The notes under the pieces are model-generated. The model did no database searches, was not told the DNA's origin, and saw only the letters and a program-made list of their open reading frames with translations. The translations under genes were made by a program, and so were the position numbers. A stretch of DNA of 9,268 bases from CAZCWX01 sp964502465 (GTDB lineage Bacteria; Desulfobacterota; Binatia; Bin18): NCBI GenBank assembly GCA_964502465.1, contig CAZCWX010000725.1, positions 1 to 9,268 on the forward strand, in the 5' to 3' direction. This document shows positions 1 through 5,988 of the stretch, one piece after another (positions within the stretch are counted from its first letter, which is position 1; each line of letters begins with the position of its first letter).

Positions 1-214
1 ACAGCAGGAACGGACCGGCAGGATCGGGAAATGCCGCAGTCGGCCACTCAACGAACCTGGTAAAGTTGTAGAGGAACGCAGCCTTCAACTGATATTCGCT
101 GGGCGGGTTTTGGGCCTCCACACAGTTGGCTCCGGCAGACGCAGCGATTATGCCTAGCACAGTCAAAAGAACGCAGACCTTTCTCGCCATACGTAAGGCG
201 GCAATTTTTATCAT
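1..214 (-). CDS. YfiR/DUF4154-family periplasmic protein, N-terminal part (runs off left edge)
   Basis: This is the first 71 codons of a minus-strand gene that stays open to the window edge. The N-terminus is basic and then hydrophobic (VCVLLTVLGIIAASAGA), an evident Sec signal peptide ending near ANCVEAQ. The mature start contains EYQLKAAFLYNFTRFVEWP followed by a Pro-rich turn and PFLL, the hallmark opening of the YfiR/DUF4154 family. YfiR itself is a periplasmic repressor of the diguanylate cyclase YfiN; other members sit next to sensor kinases or GGDEF proteins. The gene lies 78 bases downstream of the TonB receptor on the same strand with no terminator-like hairpin between them, so co-transcription is likely. 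The start is uncertain: in-frame ATGs exist at 262, 214 and 190. I chose 214 because it gives the most normal signal peptide. None has a good Shine-Dalgarno sequence. The family assignment is confident for so short a piece; its partner is unseen. Confidence 0.8.
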   Translation of the reverse strand, partial: MIKIAALRMARKVCVLLTVLGIIAASAGANCVEAQNPPSEYQLKAAFLYNFTRFVEWPTAAFPDPAGPFLL

Positions 215-292
215 CGTACACAATCTTTTCTGTAAGCCCGTCCTTCCGCTTGCACTATGCATATCGTATGTCGGCCACGTGCAGCCAAAATT

Positions 293-2320
293 TTAGAACC
301 GCCATGTCAGCTTTCCATACATACCCCGTGGCACTTCGCTAGGCAGGAGACCACCGGCAGGCCCACCAAATTCTCGATGGGTAGCCTGCGACACATTTTG
401 CCCAACCAGGCTGAGATCCAGACGATCCGTAACCCACCACCCGAGGCGGAGGTCGAGCCGGAAATAACTGGGCACCGAAGGAATTTCGTCAGGCAGGTGG
501 TCAACATAGTAAAGCATGGTGTCAAACTCGAAATTCCAGGGCAGGTTCAGATACGAGCGCAGGTGAAACTGGTTGCGCGGATTACTCCCTGGGAGAAATA
601 GAGGGAAATTGGCCCCGCGCACCTGCATCTTCAACCAGGTATAGCCAGCAGACAGTCTCAGCTGGTCTGTCACAGTCCAATGCGCGGCGACTTCTACCCC
701 ATACGTCTCAGCATTGCCCTTGTTGATAAATTGTACAGGAATGACCAGATGCGGGGGAGGAGGACTGGACTCGAAGAAGGGGCTTTCGAGAATAGCGCTA
801 ATCAAAGTCCCGTACGTGTGATAGAATGTGGCCAGGTCCAGGAAGAAGCGGTCACTCGGTTGCACCCGATACCCGAGCTCAAAAGCGAGCAGGTTTTCAG
901 CCGTGAGGTGTCGGCTGCCAAAGACAGAGACGAGGTTGAGGAGTCCGTCCTCATCAGGCACGACGGTGAGATTAAGGCGGACGTCGTTCTCAACCCTCGA
1001 GGGGACACGGACTGCGCGCGAGACAGCAACCCAGACCGAGTGGCGTTGATGGGGAGTCCACAGCAATCGTCCGCTCGGTTGGATTTCAAGCCCGCTGTAG
1101 TCGTTATGTTCAAGCTTCGTCCCCAGCGTCAGGCGCAGGCGATTTTCCATGAGGGTAATCTCGTCTTGCACAAAGCCGCTCACCAATTGGTCTGTGCGAG
1201 TGGCCGGGGAGACAGACATGAAAAAGTCTCTGGTGAAGTGTGTGCGCGTGACGCGATACTCGAGTCCCCAGAGGAGGCGGTGACGCTGACCGAACGCGAA
1301 GCCATGCTGAAAATCCACATCGAACGTGTCGACATCTTGCCGAACAAAATCCTCGCGCGTAGTCCGGTCGTAGTAAACCTGGAGTTGCCAGGAGGAACGC
1401 TCGGAGAGAAGACGGTTCCAGCGGGCCAGGATGTCTCCGCCTGCCCTGTGGTTATGTTGCTTGATCACCCGCTGAAAAGGCGGGAGTAAAGAAGCTGCTG
1501 TTATCAATGACTCATACCTGCCGTCATATATGTCTCCCTGGACCATGAGCGAGTCCCACTCTGAGGGCGTCCAGTCGAGGCGAAAGCCACCACGAAATGC
1601 GTCCCAGCCATCGTGCGCATCGTTGCCGAACGTCGCGACGAACGGGTTGCGGTCGAAATATTTGGCGTACACACGGTAGAAGAGGTCATCACCCAGCTTG
1701 CCGCCATACCGGACACTACCGAAGCCCCGTTCTTCAGTCCCGCCACCGCCAGTGATAAGGATGCCTTGGGAGTCTTTGGCATTTTTGGTGATGATGTTAA
1801 TGATGCCATTGACCGCATTTGCTCCCCACAGCGTCCCGCCAGGTCCACGTATCACCTCAATGCGATCGATGTCTTCCAATAGCACATCCTGCACATCCCA
1901 ATACACGCCTGCGAAGGTAGGAGTGTACACTGTGCGCCCGTCAATGAGCACCAGTAATTTATTGGCAAACTGATTATTAAACCCACGAATACTGATGGCC
2001 CAGGTATTGGCGTTAACCCGTGCGACCTGCACGCCTGGGACCATGCGAAGGGCTTCAGGAATGCTCGTGGCTCCAGATCGGCGGATATCTTCCTGAGTAA
2101 CAACGGACACCGCTGCCGGCGCATCGAACTGTCGCTGCTCCTGCTTAGCGACACTGGTGACCTCAATTTGCATTAACTCCTCAAGACTGAGTTGGGTCAG
2201 GTCAGCCGTAGTTCCTTGAGCCAGGGCAAGCGTGGATTGGACCCCTACCATCGCTATCAGCGTCACCAGCAACACCAGAAAAAGAAGGAAACCCTGAGCA
2301 CAGCGGTAAGCGAGCCTCAT
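293..2320 (-). CDS. TonB-dependent outer-membrane receptor
   Basis: This 675-residue protein should be a gated outer-membrane beta-barrel that imports or senses a ligand using TonB/ExbBD energy. Residues 1-35 form a signal peptide (hydrophobic FLLFLVLLVTLIAMVG, probable cleavage after ALAQ). A short acidic segment with LSLEELMQIEVTSVAKQ (44-60), containing a TonB-box-like stretch, precedes the plug domain (about 65-180). The plug shows APAAVSVVTQEDIRRSG, the IRGF motif at 111-114, VLIDGRTVY at 124-132, and IEVIRGPGGTLWGANAVNG at 154-172. The remainder alternates aromatic and charged residues as barrel strands and ends in Phe (LTWRF), the usual barrel-assembly signal. Length is normal for the family. 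AGGGGG lies 7 bases before the ATG, and a sigma70-like promoter lies just upstream. The LEELMQIEVTSVAK type of N-terminus is often seen in receptors encoded with YfiR-type proteins, as here. The substrate cannot be read: siderophore, vitamin and signalling ligands are all possible. Confidence 0.95.
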   Translation of the reverse strand: MRLAYRCAQGFLLFLVLLVTLIAMVGVQSTLALAQGTTADLTQLSLEELMQIEVTSVAKQEQRQFDAPAAVSVVTQEDIRRSGATSIPEALRMVPGVQVARVNANTWAISIRGFNNQFANKLLVLIDGRTVYTPTFAGVYWDVQDVLLEDIDRIEVIRGPGGTLWGANAVNGIINIITKNAKDSQGILITGGGGTEERGFGSVRYGGKLGDDLFYRVYAKYFDRNPFVATFGNDAHDGWDAFRGGFRLDWTPSEWDSLMVQGDIYDGRYESLITAASLLPPFQRVIKQHNHRAGGDILARWNRLLSERSSWQLQVYYDRTTREDFVRQDVDTFDVDFQHGFAFGQRHRLLWGLEYRVTRTHFTRDFFMSVSPATRTDQLVSGFVQDEITLMENRLRLTLGTKLEHNDYSGLEIQPSGRLLWTPHQRHSVWVAVSRAVRVPSRVENDVRLNLTVVPDEDGLLNLVSVFGSRHLTAENLLAFELGYRVQPSDRFFLDLATFYHTYGTLISAILESPFFESSPPPPHLVIPVQFINKGNAETYGVEVAAHWTVTDQLRLSAGYTWLKMQVRGANFPLFLPGSNPRNQFHLRSYLNLPWNFEFDTMLYYVDHLPDEIPSVPSYFRLDLRLGWWVTDRLDLSLVGQNVSQATHREFGGPAGGLLPSEVPRGMYGKLTWRF

Positions 2321-2349
2321 TCCTACCCCCTGAAAGATTCGTCCTTTCT

Positions 2350-2379
2350 ATTATCTCATACCCAAGCTCCTCGGTTCAA
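2350..2379 (-). promoter_or_regulatory. Putative sigma70-type promoter for the TonB receptor
   Basis: Read on the minus strand, TTGAAC (plus positions 2374-2379, 4 of 6 matches to TTGACA) is followed after 18 bases by GATAAT (2350-2355, 5 of 6 matches to TATAAT). Transcription would begin near 2343. That leaves a leader of about 22 bases that includes the AGGGGG ribosome binding site of the receptor gene. Spacing and position are good; no operator palindrome such as a Fur box was recognised. Confidence 0.5.
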
Positions 2380-2416
2380 AGGGCGAAAGACGGTGCGTTC
2401 TCCCTCTTCCTTCACC

Positions 2417-2447
2417 TTTACAGGGTTCCCTAGACGCTCTATGTAAT
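2417..2447 (+). promoter_or_regulatory. Weak candidate promoter for the MCE transport operon
   Basis: TTTACA (2417-2422, 5 of 6 to TTGACA) and TGTAAT (2442-2447, 5 of 6 to TATAAT) are separated by 19 bases, longer than the preferred 17. A start near 2454 would put the first base almost on the annotated TTG codon at 2458 and about 45 bases before the alternative TTG at 2500. The AT-rich stretch 2440-2452 is the only promoter-like sequence close to the gene on this strand. Treat it as tentative. Confidence 0.3.
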
Positions 2448-2457
2448 AATAGATGAG

Positions 2458-3579
2458 TTGTCCCACTGTTGCGGAAGAGAAAGGAACGAGCATTGCACCT
2501 TGAAGCTTGATGTTCTCACCACGAACCGCTCTTCAGGGGCTTTGGCCCTTGATGACCTGCGCAAGCAAATTTTGCAGCGGGCCGAACCTGGCTCACGCAT
2601 CGTTGTGGATCTGACTGGAGTGCAGACTCTGCAGAGTCTCGAGGCCGCAGCCCTCTTACGTCTGGTGGTGCTGGGAAAACGCAGAAGCGTCGAGGTCCGT
2701 TTTTCCGGTCTCTCGCCCGAGGCTCGCCAAGCTTTCACTGGCCTCACCGCTGACATCCTCGAGGATGCCGACGCCCACGTTGAACATCTCCCTCCGCTCG
2801 AAGATGTGGGGGAACGCACGCTCGAGTTTGCGGCTGCGGGTCGGCGCTTGCTGGAGATGATTGGGGAACTCGCCTACTGGTTAGTCGTCGCACCGTGGCG
2901 TGGGAAGGGGATCAAGTGGGACCGCACCCTTGAACAGATTACCAAAGTTGGCGTGGATGGCATCCCCATTGTGACATTCCTCTCCTTCCTGATCGGCGCG
3001 GTTCTCGCGCTCAACGCTGCCAGTCAGCTCCGGCAGTTCGGCGCGGCCATTTATATTGCCAATCTCGTCGGCGTCTCAATGACGCGAGAAATGGCCCCGT
3101 TAATTACCGCGATCATTGTCGCCGGTCGCAGTGGTGCAGCCATTACGGCTGAACTTGGCACCATGGTCGTGTCGGAAGAAATCGATGCCATGCGCACGAT
3201 GGCGCTCAGTCCTGGACGTTTTCTTTTGCTGCCACGGGTGCTCGCACTTCTCTGTGCGGTGCCGTGTCTCACGATCCTTTCCAATCTGGCTGGCATGTTT
3301 GGCGGGTATTGGGTCGGCGTTATTGTCCTCGGGCTCGGCAGCCGCAATTATTTACAGCAGACCGCTCAAGCCTTGCTGATCAGCGACTTGATCACTGGGA
3401 TGGTGAAGAGTGGGGTTTTTGCCTTGCTGATTGGACTTGTCTCCTGCTATCGTGGGTTTTACGTCCAGGGCGGTGCGGAAGGGGTCGGAACCAATACCAC
3501 CGCGTCAGTGGTCACCTCGATTGTTCTCTGCATCCTCGCCGATGCCGTATTTACGACGATTTTCTTCTATCTTGAGTAA
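2458..3579 (+). CDS. mlaE: MlaE-type ABC lipid transporter permease with fused N-terminal STAS (MlaB-like) domain
   Basis: This is the inner-membrane permease of an MCE lipid transporter. Residues about 16-115 form a STAS-like domain (SRIVVDLTGVQTLQSLEAAALL), the equivalent of separate MlaB. Residues about 125-373 are the MlaE permease, with 5-6 hydrophobic helices. Recognisable elements are VGVDGIPIVTFLSFLIGAVL (164-183), MTREMAPLITAIIVAGRSGA (208-227) and AELGTMVVSEEIDAM (231-245, the coupling region that contacts the ATPase). The STAS-MlaE fusion is a known variant; E. coli splits these parts. At 373 residues it is about 110 longer than MlaE alone, as expected for the fusion. The start is not secure. 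TTG 2458 is the most upstream possible start, after a TAG in frame at 2431. It has no Shine-Dalgarno sequence and gives an odd Cys-rich lead (MSHCCGRERN). TTG 2500, just before LDVLTTN, is equally plausible. The ATPase gene follows after 5 bases. Confidence 0.93.
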   Translation: MSHCCGRERNEHCTLKLDVLTTNRSSGALALDDLRKQILQRAEPGSRIVVDLTGVQTLQSLEAAALLRLVVLGKRRSVEVRFSGLSPEARQAFTGLTADILEDADAHVEHLPPLEDVGERTLEFAAAGRRLLEMIGELAYWLVVAPWRGKGIKWDRTLEQITKVGVDGIPIVTFLSFLIGAVLALNAASQLRQFGAAIYIANLVGVSMTREMAPLITAIIVAGRSGAAITAELGTMVVSEEIDAMRTMALSPGRFLLLPRVLALLCAVPCLTILSNLAGMFGGYWVGVIVLGLGSRNYLQQTAQALLISDLITGMVKSGVFALLIGLVSCYRGFYVQGGAEGVGTNTTASVVTSIVLCILADAVFTTIFFYLE

Positions 3580-3584
3580 CACCC

Positions 3585-4412
3585 ATGACCACGCTTCATC
3601 AATCCGCGCCGTATGTCCAAGTTGACTCTCTCGTCGCGCGGTACGGCACTCGTACCGTTCTTGATGGTGTCTCACTCACTGCTCATCGTGGAGAAATCAC
3701 TGTCATTCTGGGCGGGAGCGGCTGTGGGAAAACCACTCTCCTGCGTAACATTGTTGGTTTGTTGACTCCGGCTTCTGGGCGTGTCCTCATCAATGGCCGG
3801 GACATTCACCGCGCCTCCGAAGAAGAGCAAGCAGCGATTCTCCGAAACATCGGCATGTCGTTTCAGGGGGGGGCGTTGTTCAATTCCTTGACTCTGGAAG
3901 ACAATGTTGCGCTGCCTATCATTGAGCACACGCACGCTGACCCAGACACGGCGCGTATGCTTGCTCGGATGAAGCTTGCCCTTGTCGGTCTTGACCGTGC
4001 GGCTCACCAGTTGCCGTCTGAAATCAGTGGGGGGATGAAAAAACGCGCCGCCGTCGCGCGGGCGCTTGCCCTTGACCCGGACTTGTTGTTATTCGATGAG
4101 CTCTCAGCAGGATTGGACCCCATTACAGCCCGTGGATTGGACGAATTGGTCCTCAGCCTGCGGGATCAGTTCGACGTCGCAATTCTCATTGTGACCCATG
4201 AGTTGAGCAGTATCCAGATGATCGCCGACCGAGCGGTGATGTTAGACGCTGGCAAAGTGCTCGCCGCCGGTACCCTCGAAGAGGTGCGCAACGCTGATCA
4301 TCCCCAGATTCGTGCCTTCTTCGATCGAAAGCCAAAGCCGACGGCCGTCCAGCGCGGGCTGCTCGATACCCTTCTGGTAGATGGAGACTCCTATGGGAAA
4401 AACCCGGCTTAA
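3585..4412 (+). CDS. mlaF: MlaF-type ABC transporter ATP-binding protein
   Basis: This cytoplasmic ATPase (275 residues) powers the MCE lipid transporter by pairing with the MlaE-type permease encoded 5 bases upstream. The full ABC motif set is visible: Walker A GGSGCGKTT (43-51), Q-loop Gln94 in MSFQGGALF, signature ISGGMKKR (147-154), Walker B LLLFDE (167-172), D-loop SAGLDPI (174-180) and switch His205 in VTHE. ISGGM is the form typical of MlaF/Mkl-like ATPases. The residues after the catalytic Glu are L-S rather than the common P-T or P-S (DELSAGLDP), a small deviation not expected to abolish activity. A tail of about 25 residues after FFDRKP (245-250) is weakly conserved. Its 3' end overlaps the next gene by 20 bases. 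The start is the first ATG after the permease stop; its ribosome binding site is weak, consistent with coupled translation. Confidence 0.95.
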   Translation: MTTLHQSAPYVQVDSLVARYGTRTVLDGVSLTAHRGEITVILGGSGCGKTTLLRNIVGLLTPASGRVLINGRDIHRASEEEQAAILRNIGMSFQGGALFNSLTLEDNVALPIIEHTHADPDTARMLARMKLALVGLDRAAHQLPSEISGGMKKRAAVARALALDPDLLLFDELSAGLDPITARGLDELVLSLRDQFDVAILIVTHELSSIQMIADRAVMLDAGKVLAAGTLEEVRNADHPQIRAFFDRKPKPTAVQRGLLDTLLVDGDSYGKNPA

Positions 4413-5325
4413 GGTTGGTCTTTTCGTCACCGTGAGTTTTTTTCTCTTTGCAGGTGCCATCTTGTGGCTGGCAGGCTCGCGCTTTCTGCAGCCAGTTGCA
4501 ACCTATCACATTCTCTTTGAGAAATCGGTGAGTGGTCTCTTGTCGGGCGCAGCAGTCGAATACCAAGGCGTCACGGTCGGCAAAGTAGAATCGGTTCGCC
4601 TGACAGAGGAAACGCCGCCTCGAGCCGCTGTCACTATCGCGGTAGAGCCAGGCACACCGATACGGCAAGACACCACGGCACATTTAGTTGGTTCTTTTGT
4701 CACCGGCATCCGCATCATCGAATTGGAAGGGGGGTCCAGTGGGGTCCCTCCTCTAGAACCAGGGGAAACAATCGCCGTCAGAGAGGGCGGATTAGAGGAA
4801 TTTCGCGACCGGGCAAGTCAGATTGGTGATCGCTTTCTGAAAGTACTCATAGAAGTCGAGGAATTGCTCAACAAACAAAATCAGGTCGCTATCGCCTCGT
4901 TCTTACAAAATTTCTCTCTGCTGGCCGAGAATCTGCGAGTTTCGCTCGATGATGTCTCCACCCCAGAAACCCGTGCCTCCATGCGGGCGATGGTCGATAA
5001 CCTGGCCCAGGCCGCTGCCGGGATCAAGAGCGCAACAGACGCCATCAACGAAATCCGCGAAGAAACGTTCAAAGATTTCAAAGCGACCATCATCCAACTG
5101 CGTCAAACTGCAGCAGTGACGGCAAACCTGGCCAGGGACTTCAGAAACCTGACACAAAATATCGATCACATCGTAGTCGAAAACCGTGGTGAATTCCGTC
5201 GCCTCCTTGCGAATCTCGCCGACGCGTCGCGCTCTCTGCAAGAGACTGCAGATACGATTCGCAATGATCCCTCAGAAATCATTTGGGGACAGAATCTGCC
5301 AGACAGAGAGATTCCAGACAAATGA
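4393..5325 (+). CDS. mlaD: MlaD-type MCE-domain lipid-binding protein
   Basis: This is a periplasmic protein anchored by one N-terminal helix (VGLFVTVSFFLFAGAILWLAG, 8-28). MCE proteins form hexameric rings with a hydrophobic pore that carries phospholipid between the permease and the outer membrane. The MCE domain spans about 38-130: YHILFEKSVSGLLSGAAVEY, then GVTVGKVESVRL, and SFVTGIRIIEL followed by an ...LEPGETI end. After it comes a long helical region (about 135-290) rich in Ala, Leu, Asn and charged residues, likely coiled coil. It closes with the frequently seen NDPSEIIWG (291-299). At 310 residues it is clearly longer than E. coli MlaD (about 180) and closer to the coiled-coil MCE class such as PqiB/LetB-related proteins. 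An in-frame ATG at 4381 would add four residues. I chose 4393 because GGAG lies 6 bases upstream. It overlaps the ATPase gene by 20 bases and its TGA overlaps the next ATG (ATGA), so translation is probably coupled. Confidence 0.93.
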   Translation: MGKTRLKVGLFVTVSFFLFAGAILWLAGSRFLQPVATYHILFEKSVSGLLSGAAVEYQGVTVGKVESVRLTEETPPRAAVTIAVEPGTPIRQDTTAHLVGSFVTGIRIIELEGGSSGVPPLEPGETIAVREGGLEEFRDRASQIGDRFLKVLIEVEELLNKQNQVAIASFLQNFSLLAENLRVSLDDVSTPETRASMRAMVDNLAQAAAGIKSATDAINEIREETFKDFKATIIQLRQTAAVTANLARDFRNLTQNIDHIVVENRGEFRRLLANLADASRSLQETADTIRNDPSEIIWGQNLPDREIPDK

Positions 5326-5936
5326 ACATGCCCATGCGGTTGTTGTGGAGTGTGGTACTCTGCAGTGTTCTCGTCAGTGGATGCGGCCTGACCAAATCGC
5401 GGCCGGCAGTGCGACACTATGCGCTCTTATTAACCGTCCCTGAGACTCCCCCCAGTGCAAGGCAATGGTCGCTCGTTGTTCGCCCATTTGTCGCACGTGA
5501 CCCGTACGATCAACTGCGCATGGTCTACCGCTCGTCCCCCTACCAGGTAGACTTTTATAATTACCACCGTTGGGCGACCTCCCCTGCTCAACAGATCACT
5601 GACTGGACTCGCCGGTATCTCCGCAGTGCCGGCCAGTTCGCCAAAGTGTTTCCTACACCTGACGCCCGTGCCGATTTCGCGCTCGGTGCGGTGATCCGGC
5701 AATTCGAAGAGATCGATCATGCCGACACCTGGGAGGCGGTGCTCAGCATCGACTTTTGGCTGGCACGAGGCGATCAGCGCACCCCGGTGTGGTTCCAATC
5801 GTACACCGCCACTCAGCAAGCCGCGAAACGGAATCCTGAGGCAGTCGCTGAAGCCTTGAGCCGCAACCTGGAGAGCATCTTGGGAAGACTCACCGCAGAC
5901 CTCGCCCCAGTAGTGGCCGCATTGCCACCGCCATGA
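5322..5936 (+). CDS. ABC-type transport auxiliary lipoprotein (PqiC/YmbA, DUF330 family)
   Basis: This is a 204-residue lipoprotein, predicted to sit on the inner face of the outer membrane and dock the MCE transporter. The signal peptide LLWSVVLCSVLVSG ends in a lipobox VSG|C with Cys21 as the lipidated residue. Position +2 is Gly, not Asp, which favours outer-membrane sorting by the Lol pathway. The mature part carries the DUF330 pattern: HYAL near the start, LVVRPFVARDPYDQLRMVYR (51-70), YNYHRWATSPAQQITDWTRR (79-98), and a C-terminal helix with LSRNLESIL. The length matches the family. The start ATG 5322 overlaps the stop of the MCE gene as ATGA. A longer TTG start at 5283 would add 13 polar residues before the signal peptide and is unlikely. 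ATGs at 5328 and 5334 are alternatives. In PqiABC the homologue PqiC works with the MCE protein PqiB, so this operon mixes Mla-type and Pqi-type parts. Confidence 0.88.
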   Translation: MNMPMRLLWSVVLCSVLVSGCGLTKSRPAVRHYALLLTVPETPPSARQWSLVVRPFVARDPYDQLRMVYRSSPYQVDFYNYHRWATSPAQQITDWTRRYLRSAGQFAKVFPTPDARADFALGAVIRQFEEIDHADTWEAVLSIDFWLARGDQRTPVWFQSYTATQQAAKRNPEAVAEALSRNLESILGRLTADLAPVVAALPPP

Positions 5937-5946
5937 TAGAGGAAAA

Positions 5947-5967
5947 AGCTGTCAGCTATTCGCTATC
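5947..5967 (+). repeat. Three degenerate tandem heptamers
   Basis: AGCTGTC, AGCTATT and CGCTATC stand head to tail in the 52-base gap before the amidohydrolase, sharing the core GCTRTY. The first junction also forms AGCTGTCAGCT, a very short inverted repeat. The array ends 6 bases before the ribosome binding site of the next gene. The small number of imperfect copies means chance cannot be excluded. Confidence 0.4.
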
Positions 5968-5988
5968 AAAAACAAGGAGGATTCACGC

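Noticed and set aside
257..601. 114-codon plus-strand open frame
   Set aside because: It is antisense to the receptor's 3' end and the YfiR leader. The protein has no family features.
680..1489. 269-codon plus-strand open frame
   Set aside because: It lies wholly antisense to the TonB receptor, whose translation carries clear family motifs. The antisense product has no recognisable domain and no good ribosome binding site.
4381..4392. Start of the MCE protein four codons earlier (ATG 4381)
   Set aside because: It lacks a ribosome binding site, while GGAG is correctly placed for ATG 4393. The choice is not certain.
4186..4683. 165-codon minus-strand open frame
   Set aside because: It is antisense to the ATPase and MCE genes, both securely identified. 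Its composition is that of a shadow frame.
5283..5321. TTG start for the lipoprotein 13 codons earlier
   Set aside because: It would place a polar charged segment before the signal peptide, and the ATGA overlap at 5322 is a more usual coupled start.
5430..5819. 129-codon minus-strand open frame
   Set aside because: It is antisense to the lipoprotein gene and shows no motif.
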